From assembly GCF_000013345.1 (NCBI RefSeq), contig NC_007777.1:744001-808000 (forward strand): a stretch of DNA of 64,000 nucleotides, read 5' to 3'. Shown piece by piece: positions 47,330-57,000 of this stretch. Source of the stretch: Frankia casuarinae (GTDB taxonomy: Bacteria; Actinomycetota; Actinomycetes; Frankiales; Frankiaceae). Both the position numbers and the translations under genes were made by a program. The notes beneath the pieces are model-generated. The model worked only from the letters and a program-made list of their open reading frames with translations, ran no database searches and had not been told where the DNA came from. Each line of letters begins with the position of its first letter. The stretch's first letter is position 1.

Positions 47330-49192
47330 ATGACTACGACCCAGTCGACCACCGGCGAGCTACCGATCCCGGTGGCGGGGGCCGCCACCTCGGGCGGGCG
47401 GCAGCGCACGGCCATGCGCACACATATGTGCGGTGATCTGCGATCGGATCACGTTGACCAGACCGTGACGGTGTGTGGCTGGGTGGCGCATCGCCGTCAG
47501 CATGGCCAGTCGCTGACCTTCGTCGACCTGCGTGACCATTCCGGGATCATTCAGGCGGTCGTCGACGGCTCGGTCGACGTCCGGACCGAGTACGTATTGC
47601 GGATCACCGGTACCGTCGCCGTCCGCCCGGAGGGGACCGCGAACCCCGCCCTGGCCACGGGCGAGGTCGAACTACGCGACTGCGAGGTGCAGGTGCTCTC
47701 GGTCGCGACACCGCCGCCGTTCCCGCTGGACGATCGAGCCGACTCCGTCGATGAGGCCACTCGTCTCGCCTACCGCTATCTCGATCTGCGCCGTGACCGG
47801 ATGCAGCGCAACCTGCGGATCCGCTCGGCGGTTCTTGCGGCGATGCGCTCGGCGCTTGCCCCGCTGGACTTCGTCGAGGTCGAGACGCCGCTGCTGATGC
47901 CCTCGACCCCGGAGGGAGCACGGGAGTTCATCGTTCCGTCGCGCCAGTTCCCAGGCAGTTTTTACGCCCTCCCGCAGTCACCCCAGCTTTTCAAGCAGCT
48001 GCTCATGGTGGGTGGGACGGATCGCTATTTCCAGTTCGCCCGGTGCCTGCGCGACGAGGACCTACGGGCCGACCGGCAGTACGAGTTCACCCAGCTCGAC
48101 CTCGAGATGAGCTTCGTGGACCAGGACGACGTGCTCGACGTGACGTCGGCGGCGGTTTTGGCCGCGGCCCGGGCGGTGACCGGCGGCCCCGTGCCGCCGA
48201 TCGAGCGGATGTCCTGGCACGAGGCGATGAACCGCTTCGGGGTCGACAAGCCGGACCTGCGGTTCGGCATGGAACTCGTAGAGCTGACCGCGGTCTTCGC
48301 GGGTAGCGGTTTCAAGGCGTTCGCCGGGGCCGAGGCCGTCAAGGGAATCCGCGTACCCGGCGGATCGGCCTCGCACAACCGGCGCAAGCTCGACGATCTC
48401 ACCGCGCGGGCGAAGGGACTGGGCGCGAAGGGCCTGGTCTGGATGCGGGTCGGTCCCGGCGGTGAACTGGAGTCCCCGGTGGCGAAGTTTCTCTCCGCCG
48501 AGGAACTCGCCGGCATCGTCGCGGCAACCGCGGCGGTGGCGGGAGACCTTCTTCTCCTGGTCGCCGACGAGTGGGCGACCACCTGCGAGGTACTCGGCCA
48601 GCTTCGCAACGATCTGGGCCGCCCACCGGCCGGCGAAGGTCCGTTGCGGTTCGTGTGGGTCGTCGACTTCCCGCTGTTCGTCGGGGTGGACCCTGGCACC
48701 GGACGGCCGAAGCCGGGGCATCACCCCTTCACCCGTCCGCACCCCGACGATGTGGACAAGCTGGAGACCGATCCGCTCGCGGTGCGTAGCCGGGCGTACG
48801 ATCTGGTGCTCAACGGCTGGGAACTCGGATCCGGTTCGATCCGGATCCATGAGAGCGGTCTCCAGCAGCGCATCTTCGGGATCCTCGGAATCTCGCCGGC
48901 GGAGGCGAAGGCTCGATTCGGCTTCTTCCTCACCCCTTTTGGCTACGGGGCACCACCGCACGGCGGATTCGCGGTGGGGATCGACCGGTTGGTGGCGATC
49001 CTCGCCGGTGAGGAGAACATCCGGGAGGTCATCGCCTTTCCCAAGACCCAGTCGGGACTCGACCCGTTGACGGGCGCCCCGACGCCCGTGACCGATCGTC
49101 AGCTGCGTGAGCTGGGGGTGCGGGTGGTCACGGCACCGGCACCGGCACCGGCACCGGCACCGGGACAGGGGCAGGGCCCGGTAGCCGTCTGA
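47330..49192 (+). CDS. aspS: aspartate--tRNA ligase
   Basis: 620 aa. Charges tRNA-Asp (possibly also tRNA-Asn, as in bacteria that use GatCAB). The OB-fold anticodon domain starts MRTHMCGDLRSDHVDQ (about residue 29). Class II motif 2 is FARCLRDEDLRADRQYEFTQLD, and motif 3 is GFAVGIDRLVAILAGEENIREVI. ATG 47330 is kept because aacgga lies before it; ATG 47414 is the family's usual start. The last residues are an AP repeat. Confidence 0.95.
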   Translation: MTTTQSTTGELPIPVAGAATSGGRQRTAMRTHMCGDLRSDHVDQTVTVCGWVAHRRQHGQSLTFVDLRDHSGIIQAVVDGSVDVRTEYVLRITGTVAVRPEGTANPALATGEVELRDCEVQVLSVATPPPFPLDDRADSVDEATRLAYRYLDLRRDRMQRNLRIRSAVLAAMRSALAPLDFVEVETPLLMPSTPEGAREFIVPSRQFPGSFYALPQSPQLFKQLLMVGGTDRYFQFARCLRDEDLRADRQYEFTQLDLEMSFVDQDDVLDVTSAAVLAAARAVTGGPVPPIERMSWHEAMNRFGVDKPDLRFGMELVELTAVFAGSGFKAFAGAEAVKGIRVPGGSASHNRRKLDDLTARAKGLGAKGLVWMRVGPGGELESPVAKFLSAEELAGIVAATAAVAGDLLLLVADEWATTCEVLGQLRNDLGRPPAGEGPLRFVWVVDFPLFVGVDPGTGRPKPGHHPFTRPHPDDVDKLETDPLAVRSRAYDLVLNGWELGSGSIRIHESGLQQRIFGILGISPAEAKARFGFFLTPFGYGAPPHGGFAVGIDRLVAILAGEENIREVIAFPKTQSGLDPLTGAPTPVTDRQLRELGVRVVTAPAPAPAPAPGQGQGPVAV

Positions 49193-49359
49193 GTGCGTCG
49201 GGCCTGGCCGATGAGCGGTGCGGTGGTCGGGGCCGGGCATTGCCGCGACCAGGCCTTTGGCCAGCTTCCCCGGTGGGGTGGTGGGGTAGGAACGGGCCGA
49301 ATGGGGTAGTCACCTTCTGCTGCCCGTGAGCCGAGCCGGTGGGTGACGGCTGTCTGGTG

Positions 49360-49393
49360 CTGTTACCGACCCCGAGCTGTTACCGACCCCGAG
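49360..49393 (+). repeat. 17-bp tandem duplication in the YbdK leader
   Basis: ctgttaccgaccccgag occurs twice in direct contact just upstream of the ybdK-type ribosome binding site, so it lies in the 5' leader. Confidence 0.8.
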
Positions 49394-49413
49394 ACCCGAC
49401 CCCAGGAGGCCAG

Positions 49414-50562
49414 GTGCAGATCCCTTTCTCGTCGTCGTCGAGCACCAGTCTCGGCATCGAATGGGAGCTGCAGCTCGTCGACCAGCAATCGCGCGAACTT
49501 CGCGGCGAGGCCAGCGGGATTCTTCACGAGCTGCGGGCGAAGGTCGGGGAGTGCGAGGCGGCCAAGGCCAAGCACGAGCTGTTCGAGTCGACCATCGAGG
49601 TCATCACCGGGGTCTGCGACTCGGTGGAGGAAGCGACCGCGGACCTGTCTGGAACCGTCTCGCTGCTGCGCGATCTGGCGGAACGGCGCGGGATCGGGCT
49701 GATGTGCAGCGGCACGCACCCAGCCAGTGACTATATGGGACAGCGCATCACCGAGGATCATCGCTATTTCCGGTTGGTCAGCCAGATGCAGTGGTTGGCC
49801 CGGCGGCTGCTCATCTTCGGCGTCCACGTACATGTCGGAGTGCGGTCTGCGGACAAGGCCATGCCGATCGTGAACGCTCTGATGGCCTATGTCCCACATT
49901 TTCTCGCCTTGTCGGCGTCGTCGCCCTACTGGCTGGGCGGAGACACCGGGCTGGCCTCATCGCGATCACAGGTCTTCGCGAGCCTGCCCACCGCGGGGCT
50001 GCCGTACCCGTTGGAGGACTGGCCGGGTTTCGAGTCGTTCATGGAGACACTGATTGTCTCCGGCACCATCGAGACGATCCGCGAGGTCTGGTGGGACATC
50101 CGTCCACATCCCAACTTCGGCACCGTGGAACTGCGGGTCTGCGATGGTCTGCCGTCCCTGATGGAGGTGGGGGCGGTTGCGGCTCTCGCGCAGTGCCTGG
50201 TTGACCGCATGAACACCCAGATCGATCGTGGGTATCGTCTCCCGACCCCGCAACGATGGCTCGTGCAGGAGAACAAGTGGCGGGCGGCCCGGTACGGTCT
50301 GGACGCGCAGATCATCGTCGATGGTCGGGGCGGTATCCGGCCGGTCCGGGATGACATCACCGATCTCGTGGAGGATCTGCTTCCGGTCGCCCACCGTCTC
50401 GGTTGTTCATCCGAGCTCTCCGACACGCTGACCATCCTGCGGACGGGCGCGAGCTATATCCGGCAGCGGGACGCCGCCCGGCGGGCCGGTGGAGATCTCA
50501 CCCGGGTCGTCGATACCCTTCTCGAAGAGATGAACACCGGCCGTCCGGTAGTCGACGGCTAG
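49414..50562 (+). CDS. YbdK-type carboxylate-amine ligase (glutamate--cysteine ligase family 2)
   Basis: About 382 aa. SLGIEWELQLVDQQSREL, HELFESTIEVITGVC, GTHPASDYMGQRITEDHRY and GVHVHVGV are the GCS2 signatures. It would join glutamate to an amine such as cysteine with ATP; actinobacterial members with this exact branch have weak activity and an uncertain substrate. GTG 49414 has a perfect aggagg 4 nt before it, which settles the start against GTG 49339. Confidence 0.9.
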   Translation: MQIPFSSSSSTSLGIEWELQLVDQQSRELRGEASGILHELRAKVGECEAAKAKHELFESTIEVITGVCDSVEEATADLSGTVSLLRDLAERRGIGLMCSGTHPASDYMGQRITEDHRYFRLVSQMQWLARRLLIFGVHVHVGVRSADKAMPIVNALMAYVPHFLALSASSPYWLGGDTGLASSRSQVFASLPTAGLPYPLEDWPGFESFMETLIVSGTIETIREVWWDIRPHPNFGTVELRVCDGLPSLMEVGAVAALAQCLVDRMNTQIDRGYRLPTPQRWLVQENKWRAARYGLDAQIIVDGRGGIRPVRDDITDLVEDLLPVAHRLGCSSELSDTLTILRTGASYIRQRDAARRAGGDLTRVVDTLLEEMNTGRPVVDG

Positions 50563-50637
50563 ACACGCCGGCGAATACCCCGAACCGCCTGCGTTCAGGG
50601 CCCGCGTGGCGTGTGCAGGGAGGAGCCCGGCCGGCAG

Positions 50638-51855
50638 ATGAAGGTTGACGAGACCGCGGCGGTCGCCGGGTGGGTGGCCGCGCACGAATCCGAGCTGATC
50701 GCGTTGCGTCGCGATCTCCACGCTCACCCGGAGCTCGGCCGGCAGGAGCACCGCACCGCCGAGCAGGTCGAGGCGCGGCTTCGGGCCGCGGGACTGTCGC
50801 CGCAGCGCCTGCCGGACCTTCCTGGCCTGTGGTGTGACATCGGTGCCGGCGTCGATCATGATCCAGGCGCTCCCGTGATCATGCTGCGGGCCGACATGGA
50901 CGCTCTTCCGCTCTCGGATATCAAGGACGTGCCGTACCGCTCCACCGTTCCGGGTGTGGCTCACGCCTGCGGACATGACGTACACACGACCGTGGCGCTC
51001 GGCGCCGGACTCGCGCTTGCCGAGGTCGCACGCGTGTCCACGCTGCCCGGGACCGTGCGCCTGGTGTTCCAGCCCGCGGAGGAGCTCATGCCGGGCGGCG
51101 CGTTGGACATCATCGACGCGGGCGTGCTGAAGCCGGTGACCACGGCGATCGCGCTGCACTGCGATCCGGCGCTCGACCTGGGCATGATCGGTCTGCGGAC
51201 GGGTCCGATCACCTCTGCCGCCGATGCCGTCGAAATCACGCTGGCCGGGCCCGGCGGTCACACCTCCCGGCCACAGAACACAGTCGACCTGGTGTACGCG
51301 CTCGTCCGCCTTGCGGCCGATCTCCCTGCCGCGTTGGGGCGACTGGTCGATCCCAGGTCGGCGCTCTCCCTGGTCTGGGGTCAGGTGCAGGCGGGAACCG
51401 TTGCCAACGCCATCCCTCGTACCGGTCAGCTTCGAGGCACGGTCCGCACCCTGTCCCGGGAGACCTGGGAGAGCGTGCCGGCGCTGGTCACTCAGGTTGC
51501 CGAGCAGCTCGTCGCACCGTACGGAGCACAGATCGTGGTCGACTACCGCCGTGGCGTGCCGCCCGTGGTGAACAGCGTGGATGTCGTCGAGGTCCTTCGG
51601 ACCGTCGTCGACCGCGTGTTTGGTCATGGGGCCTCCACCATGGTGGCGCAATCGCTTGGTGGTGAGGACTTCGGTTGGTATCTGAACCACGTGCCGGGGG
51701 CCTTGGCCCGATTGGGCACTCGGACACCCGGCGGCCACACCTACGACCTTCACCAGGGCAGCTTCGACGTGGACGAGAGGGCGATCGGTGTGGGCGTGAA
51801 GCTGCTTGCCGGCGCGGCTCTCGATCTGCTGACCCATACGCCCCCGGCGCCGTGA
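50638..51855 (+). CDS. M20 family amidohydrolase
   Basis: About 405 aa. The M20D pattern is clear: LRRDLHAHPELGRQEHRTAEQV, MLRADMDALPL, VAHACGHDVHTT, VFQPAEELMPGGA and GGEDFGWYL. Metal ligands (Cys/His, Asp, Glu, His) are in place. The dimerisation domain (about 185-290) has GPGGHTSRP. In mycobacteria the neighbouring amiA1/amiB1 genes are of this family. The natural substrate is unknown. ATG 50638 is preferred over GTG 50611. Confidence 0.9.
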   Translation: MKVDETAAVAGWVAAHESELIALRRDLHAHPELGRQEHRTAEQVEARLRAAGLSPQRLPDLPGLWCDIGAGVDHDPGAPVIMLRADMDALPLSDIKDVPYRSTVPGVAHACGHDVHTTVALGAGLALAEVARVSTLPGTVRLVFQPAEELMPGGALDIIDAGVLKPVTTAIALHCDPALDLGMIGLRTGPITSAADAVEITLAGPGGHTSRPQNTVDLVYALVRLAADLPAALGRLVDPRSALSLVWGQVQAGTVANAIPRTGQLRGTVRTLSRETWESVPALVTQVAEQLVAPYGAQIVVDYRRGVPPVVNSVDVVEVLRTVVDRVFGHGASTMVAQSLGGEDFGWYLNHVPGALARLGTRTPGGHTYDLHQGSFDVDERAIGVGVKLLAGAALDLLTHTPPAP

Positions 51856-51899
51856 CGCTACGTCCGCCTCTGTCCGGATCCGCGGCCGCGCCTCATGGT

Positions 51900-51971
51900 G
51901 TGATGCGTCACGCTGCCGTGATGCGTCACGCTGCCGTGATGCGTCACGCTGCCGTGATGCGTCATGCGGTC
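51900..51971. repeat. 18-bp tandem repeats between convergent genes
   Basis: gtgatgcgtcacgctgcc is present three times without change (51900-51953) and once degenerate (51954-51971). Each unit contains an imperfect palindrome (gtgatgcgtcac). The array fills the gap between the M20 and GGCT stops and runs into the GGCT stop codon. Confidence 0.93.
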
Positions 51972-52402
51972 GGTCGCGAACGGAGTTCGGCCACGTAATC
52001 GGCGGGTGCCCCGGCCTTCTCCGCGGAATCGGCGATCATCTCGAGGTACCGGCGCGACGGGAGTCCTCCCTCGTAGGCGTCGAGAACATAGGTCCAGGCG
52101 AGGGCCTCCCCATCAAGGGTGGAGACCCGCACCCGGATGCGGGTGTACAGGCCGGTGTCCGCGCCCTCCCAGACGTCGAGCCGTTCCAGGTCGTAACGGT
52201 CGAGGTCGTACAGAAGGACGTACGCGTGAGCACCCGGAGCCTCGACGATGGTCGGCAAGGCTCCATCCCAACCGACGTTTTCACCGCCGAACGTGAGACG
52301 CCAGCCATTGATCCATCCAGTGCCGGTCACGGGCGAGTGCGGGGCCCGCTCCTTCATCTGCGCCGGGTCGAGGTTGCCGGCGTAAGCCGCGTACAAGGTC
52401 AT
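51962..52402 (-). CDS. gamma-glutamylcyclotransferase-fold protein
   Basis: 146 aa. YAAYAGNLDPAQMKERAPHS is the GGCT N-terminal signature, and YVLLYDLDRYDLERLDVWEG the second. It would cyclise a gamma-glutamyl amine to 5-oxoproline, which fits next to the YbdK ligase, but the family is broad. ATG 52402 follows ctccgagagatcaca. The fold's acidic residue in LERLDVWEG is present. Confidence 0.88.
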   Translation of the reverse strand: MTLYAAYAGNLDPAQMKERAPHSPVTGTGWINGWRLTFGGENVGWDGALPTIVEAPGAHAYVLLYDLDRYDLERLDVWEGADTGLYTRIRVRVSTLDGEALAWTYVLDAYEGGLPSRRYLEMIADSAEKAGAPADYVAELRSRPTA

Positions 52403-52595
52403 TGTGATCTCTCGGAGGGTTACGGTGCGTGATTGTAACTGTAATTTCCGCTCATGAAAGGAGGAAGATGGCCCTACCTGACATCGCCGATGTCGGACTC
52501 CGTCTGCGATCCTACGGAGCCTCCCGCACCGGCAGGAGAGCGGCCGCGGCGGCGGGGCAAGATGATAAGGAAGCGATACCGGATCGGGAGGGCAC

Positions 52596-54077
52596 GTGAC
52601 TCGCATCGTCATTCTTGGTGGAGGGCCCGGAGGCTACGAGGCGGCTCTCGTCGGCGCCTCACTCGGCGCGACGGTCACCGTCATCGACTCGGAGGGGGTC
52701 GGTGGTGCCTGTGTGCTCACCGACTGCGTTCCCTCCAAAACCTTGATCGCAACTTCGGAGACCATGACGAACCTCGCTCTAGCTCCCGGCCTGGGTGTCC
52801 GCCCGCATAGTCTTGGCTCTGGGCCGGAACCGGCGTTGCCCCCCGTGGCCTGGGGGATCAGTACCGGCACGGACTCGGGCACCCGGCCGCTCACGCCCCC
52901 GGAGGTCGTCAATGTGGATGCGGAGCAGGTGTACGAACGGGTCCGTGATCTAGCCAAGGCCCAGTCCCTGGACATCGAGCGCCGGCTCGAGCGCGAGAAG
53001 GTCGATGTCGTGCACGCCTCTGGGCGCCTCGTCGGGCCGCACGCAGTCGAGACCAGCACCGGTGAAACCTTCGTCGGTGATGTGATTTTGATCGCGACCG
53101 GCGCCTCACCACGCGACCTCCCCACGGCCCGGCCAGATGGTGAGCGGATTCTCACCTGGCGCCACCTCTACGACCTCAAGGAGATACCCGAACATCTGGT
53201 CGTCGTCGGTTCCGGCGTCACCGGAGCCGAGTTCGCCAGCGCGTATCGGGCGCTTGGCGCCGAGGTCACGCTGGTTTCCTCGCGCGAACGCGTGCTGCCG
53301 GGGGAGGACCCGGATGCCGCCCGGGTCATCGAGGATGTGTTCGTGCGGCGTGGGATCGAGGTGCTCAACCGATCGAGGGCGGCGTCGGTACGGCGCATCG
53401 GGGACGGTGTGATCGTCGAGCTGACCGACGGCCGGACCGTTACGGGAAGCCACGCTCTGATGGCGGTTGGTTCGGTACCACGCACCAAGGGCCTGGGACT
53501 GACTGACGTGGGGGTACGGCTTGGGCCTGGTGGGCATGTGAACGTGGACCGGATGTCGCGGACCTCGGTGCCGGGTGTCTACGCGGCCGGTGACTGCACC
53601 GGAGTCCTCCCGCTCGCATCGGTCGCCGCGATGCAGGGGCGTATCGCCATGTGGCACGCCCTCGGCGAGGCCGTCACACCCTTGCGGCTCGGGACGGTGT
53701 CGTCCAACATCTTCACCGAGCCGGAAATCGCCACCGTCGGAGTCACGCAGGTGATGAAGGACACCGGGGCAGTCGCAGCCGAGGTGACCACAGTTCCACT
53801 CTCGCGGAATCCGCGGGCGAAGATGATGGGTATTGAGGACGGCTTCGTGAAACTGTTCTGCCGTCCGGGGAGTGGAAGTGTGCTTGGCGGTGTCATTGTC
53901 GCGCCGCGTGCATCCGAACTCATCCTCTCTATCTCGCTCGCGGTCGAACACGGTCTGACCGTCGATCAAATCGCACATACGTTCTCGATCTACCCGTCGC
54001 TCTCCGGATCGATCACCGAGGCGGCTCGCGTCCTGCGTACGCGCGACTTCTTCGCGGGATTCGACAACCCAGAGTGA
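52596..54077 (+). CDS. lpdA: NAD(P)H-quinone dehydrogenase of the LpdA type
   Basis: 493 aa pyridine nucleotide-disulfide reductase. IVILGGGPGGYEAALVGA binds FAD, the redox pair Cys39-x4-Cys44 is GACVLTDCVPSK, VVVGSGVTGAEFA binds NAD(P)H, and GVYAAGDCTGVLPLASVA the flavin. The C-terminal active-site His-x-His-P of true lipoamide dehydrogenases is replaced by SIYPSLSGS, as in M. tuberculosis LpdA (Rv3303c), a quinone reductase. Here, unlike Rv3303c as I recall it, both cysteines are present. Start ATG/GTG at 52596. Confidence 0.9.
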   Translation: MTRIVILGGGPGGYEAALVGASLGATVTVIDSEGVGGACVLTDCVPSKTLIATSETMTNLALAPGLGVRPHSLGSGPEPALPPVAWGISTGTDSGTRPLTPPEVVNVDAEQVYERVRDLAKAQSLDIERRLEREKVDVVHASGRLVGPHAVETSTGETFVGDVILIATGASPRDLPTARPDGERILTWRHLYDLKEIPEHLVVVGSGVTGAEFASAYRALGAEVTLVSSRERVLPGEDPDAARVIEDVFVRRGIEVLNRSRAASVRRIGDGVIVELTDGRTVTGSHALMAVGSVPRTKGLGLTDVGVRLGPGGHVNVDRMSRTSVPGVYAAGDCTGVLPLASVAAMQGRIAMWHALGEAVTPLRLGTVSSNIFTEPEIATVGVTQVMKDTGAVAAEVTTVPLSRNPRAKMMGIEDGFVKLFCRPGSGSVLGGVIVAPRASELILSISLAVEHGLTVDQIAHTFSIYPSLSGSITEAARVLRTRDFFAGFDNPE

Positions 54078-54123
54078 GCAGGGGCCCGGCAGGGCCGCGC
54101 GCGGCACCTCCTGCCATCTTGGG

Positions 54124-54149
54124 CTGCCGTGTTGGGCCGCGGACGGCAG
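54124..54149. terminator. hairpin between convergent lpdA and DUF5313 genes
   Basis: ctgccgt (54124-54130) pairs with acggcag (54143-54149) across a 12-nt loop. It is the best structured site in the gap. Confidence 0.3.
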
Positions 54150-54267
54150 TCGCCGCTGCCGGGCGCTGCCCGCAGACGCAGACGAGTGGCGCGGGCACCG
54201 ACCCGTCCCGACTCTCATGACGAAGGTCGGCGCGGCGAGTACTGCCGACGCCTGCCTGTGGAGAAGG

Positions 54268-54678
54268 CTACGAGTTGTCCCCGTCCCCCTCGTCCTCATC
54301 GTCGCTCGTGGGGAAAATTGGAGGAAAGCCATGCTGTTCCAGCCGGCGGTTCCGGAAGAACCCGCTGGTGGCGAAGCCGAGCCCGATCCCAGAAATCAGA
54401 AGAAACGCGACGACGATGGCTCGGACTTCGAGCTCACCGGGCAGCAGGGCAAAGATCAGCGCGAAGGGCAACATCAGCAGGAAGGGCCGTGTCGCCTGGC
54501 GCAGCCTCCAGCCGGGGCCGGTGAGGTCATGCGAGACCCAGTCGTTGTAGGCCGGAGGAAGGGTCCCCCCAAGCAGGTAGTGCACTCGCCCGGTCAGCGG
54601 TGGTCGCTGAACGACCGGGCGGGCCACCGCCAGCTTCCGGTCCTGGCCGCTCACCGTCGGGCTGTCGTTACCGTCCAT
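54268..54678 (-). CDS. DUF5313-type small membrane protein
   Basis: 136 aa. Two hydrophobic helices (ATRPFLLMLPFALIFALL and IVVAFLLISGIGLGFATSGFF) preceded by GRVHYLLGGTLPPAYNDWVSHDLTGPGWRLRQ, the actinobacterial DUF5313 pattern, and a very acidic end (DDEDEGDGD). No known function. It follows the carboxylase alpha gene by 71 bp on the same strand and may be co-transcribed. Confidence 0.8.
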   Translation of the reverse strand: MDGNDSPTVSGQDRKLAVARPVVQRPPLTGRVHYLLGGTLPPAYNDWVSHDLTGPGWRLRQATRPFLLMLPFALIFALLPGELEVRAIVVAFLLISGIGLGFATSGFFRNRRLEQHGFPPIFPTSDDEDEGDGDNS

Positions 54679-54749
54679 ACCTCGCAGCCTATGAAGTCTG
54701 CGGTGGAGAGGTGGCAGTCGACGGTGGGCAGGTCGAGCTTCAGTGTGCT

Positions 54750-56507
54750 CTAGTCTTTGATCTCACAGAGCACGGTGCCGCTGGTGACAACGGCGCCGAC
54801 GGTCGCAGCCAGTCCGGTGACCGTGCCATCCCGATGCGCGTTGATCGGCTGTTCCATCTTCATCGCTTCCAGAACAATGATCAGATCACCCGCGGAAACG
54901 GTGTCGCCGTCGTTGACCGCGACCTTCACGATGGTGCCCTGCATGGGACTGGCCAGGGCGTCGCCCGTGACCCTGGCCGCCGCCGTGCCGCGAGCGCGCC
55001 GCTTGGGCGCCGCTCCCCGGGAAGCGGCGACGGGGGCAGAACCGAATCCGGCGGGTAGCACGACTTCGAGGCGTTTGCCGCTCACCTCGACAACCACGGT
55101 CTCCCGCGGCTCGGGGGTGGTGTCGGCCTCAGTCCCTCCCGCGAAGGCCGGGATGGTGTTGTCGAACTCGGTTTCGATCCAGCGGTTGTGGATACGGAAA
55201 GGCTCTGCGGCGTCCTCCGGGGCGAAGGCGGGATCCCGTACGACCGCGCGGTGGAACGGCAGCGCCGTCGCCATTCCCTCGATGACCATCTCATCGAGGG
55301 CACGCCGAGCCCGCTGCAGAGCTTCCTGCCGGGTTGCTCCGGTGATGATGAGCTTTGCGAGCAGGGAGTCGAAGGCGCCGCCGATGACGCTGCCGCTTTC
55401 GATGCCGGTATCGAGCCGGACGCCGGGGCCGGCCGGCGCGATCAGCTTGGTGACCGTGCCGGGTGCGGGAAGGAAGTTACGGCCGGGATCCTCACCGTTG
55501 ATGCGGAATTCGATGGAGTGACCGCGAGGAGCCGGATCGGTGAAGTCGAGTGCCTCACCCTCGGCGATACGGAACTGGGCACGAACCAGGTCCACTCCGG
55601 AGACCTCTTCGGTCACCGGATGCTCGACCTGGAGGCGGGTGTTGACTTCAAGGAAGCTGATCATGCCATCGCGGGCGACGAGGAACTCGACGGTCCCGGC
55701 CCCGACATAGCCGGCTTTCTTGCAGATCGCCCTCGAGGCGTCGTACAGCGAGTGGAGCTGAGCCTCCGAGAGAAACGGTGCCGGCGCCTCCTCCACGAGC
55801 TTCTGGTAACGGCGCTGGAGTGAGCAGTCGCGGGTACCGACCACGACGACGTTGCCGTGCGTATCCGCCAGGATCTGGGTCTCGACGTGGCGCGGCTGGT
55901 CCAGATACCGCTCGACGAAGCATTCCCCGCGACCGAACGCCGCGACCGCCTCCCGGACGGCACTGTCAAACAGTTCGGGGAGCTCCTCCGCGGTCCAAGC
56001 GACCTTCAGTCCGCGCCCTCCGCCACCAAAAGCGGCCTTGATGGCAACCGGAAGGCCGTACTGCCCGGCGAAGGTGACAACCTCATCGACGCCGGCCACG
56101 GGGTCTGCGGTGCCGGGCGCGAGCGGCGCGCCGACCGCTAGTGCAATATGCCGGGCCGCGGTCTTGTCTCCGAGACGGCGGATGGCCTCCGGCGGCGGGC
56201 CGATCCAGGTGAGGCCTGCGGAGATCACGGCCTCCGCGAAGTCCGCATTCTCCGAGAGAAAACCGTATCCCGGGTGGACGGCGTCGGCCCCGGAGGACTC
56301 GCAGGCATCGAGAATTTTGTCGATGCGCAGGTACGAATCACCAGGGGTCGCGCCTCCCAACGCAAATGCCTCGTCAGCAACGCGTACGTGCAGGGCATTG
56401 ATATCTGGTTCCGCGTAGACTGCGACGCTGGTGTATCCGGCGTCGCGGCAGGCGCGGGCCACTCGAACCGCGATTTCTCCCCGATTGGCGATGAGGATCT
56501 TACGCAC
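54750..56507 (-). CDS. acyl-CoA carboxylase alpha subunit (biotin carboxylase + biotin carrier)
   Basis: About 585 aa. Carboxylates its own biotin for malonyl- or methylmalonyl-CoA synthesis. The biotin carboxylase half has [48 protein letters not shown] and [16 protein letters not shown]. The biotin carrier end has EAMKMEQPI with the target lysine. The M. tuberculosis counterpart is AccA3 (Rv3285). GTG 56507 follows gggag. Needs BirA, encoded nearby. Confidence 0.95.
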   Translation of the reverse strand: MRKILIANRGEIAVRVARACRDAGYTSVAVYAEPDINALHVRVADEAFALGGATPGDSYLRIDKILDACESSGADAVHPGYGFLSENADFAEAVISAGLTWIGPPPEAIRRLGDKTAARHIALAVGAPLAPGTADPVAGVDEVVTFAGQYGLPVAIKAAFGGGGRGLKVAWTAEELPELFDSAVREAVAAFGRGECFVERYLDQPRHVETQILADTHGNVVVVGTRDCSLQRRYQKLVEEAPAPFLSEAQLHSLYDASRAICKKAGYVGAGTVEFLVARDGMISFLEVNTRLQVEHPVTEEVSGVDLVRAQFRIAEGEALDFTDPAPRGHSIEFRINGEDPGRNFLPAPGTVTKLIAPAGPGVRLDTGIESGSVIGGAFDSLLAKLIITGATRQEALQRARRALDEMVIEGMATALPFHRAVVRDPAFAPEDAAEPFRIHNRWIETEFDNTIPAFAGGTEADTTPEPRETVVVEVSGKRLEVVLPAGFGSAPVAASRGAAPKRRARGTAAARVTGDALASPMQGTIVKVAVNDGDTVSAGDLIIVLEAMKMEQPINAHRDGTVTGLAATVGAVVTSGTVLCEIKD

Positions 56508-56623
56508 GTCGCTCCCGTCCTCGTCCGGCCTGCCTGCGTGTAGGTGAGTCGGGCCGCACATTTTGCTGTCATTGTACCCAGATGTGATGCTGCAGACATC
56601 CCGACGTCATGTCTATCGGTTGA

Positions 56624-56875
56624 TCACCAGTCGGCTCGAGTGCGCGCACCCGGCGTCATCCCGGACCTTTGCCACGCCCCCGGTCCGGTGGTGAGACTGC
56701 CACGGAGCGCCAGCGTCGGGCTGGCCCAGGACGAACGGCGGGTGGCCGGTGCCGACGAGGGAACGGCGCGAGCCGTCAGGAGCGCCACCACGGCGGCGAT
56801 CTCCTCCGGCGTCGCCTCACCGCGGATCAGCTGCAGCCGAGGCTGACTCGCCCGCCTGTCATCGTCCTGAACCAC
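56624..56875 (-). CDS. acyl-CoA carboxylase epsilon subunit
   Basis: 83 aa. The short helix LIRGEATPEEIAAVVALLTARA is the signature of AccE, which stabilises the alpha-beta complex in actinobacteria. The N-terminus is disordered and the rest Ala/Arg-rich. Between the beta and alpha genes on the same strand. Confidence 0.88.
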   Translation of the reverse strand: MVQDDDRRASQPRLQLIRGEATPEEIAAVVALLTARAVPSSAPATRRSSWASPTLALRGSLTTGPGAWQRSGMTPGARTRADW

Positions 56876-57000
56876 GTTTTTCTCCTCGGTACCTCGAGTA
56901 GCTGGTGCGTCGTACGTATGCCGTCCGTGGGCCCGCGGCCCGGGAGATCTCCGCCGCGGGCGGATTCCCCTTCCGGCGAGCCGGCGACGGCAGATCCCGC

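Noticed and set aside
51900-51971. Possible small CRISPR array
   Set aside because: The 18-bp units abut with no spacers and there are no cas genes.
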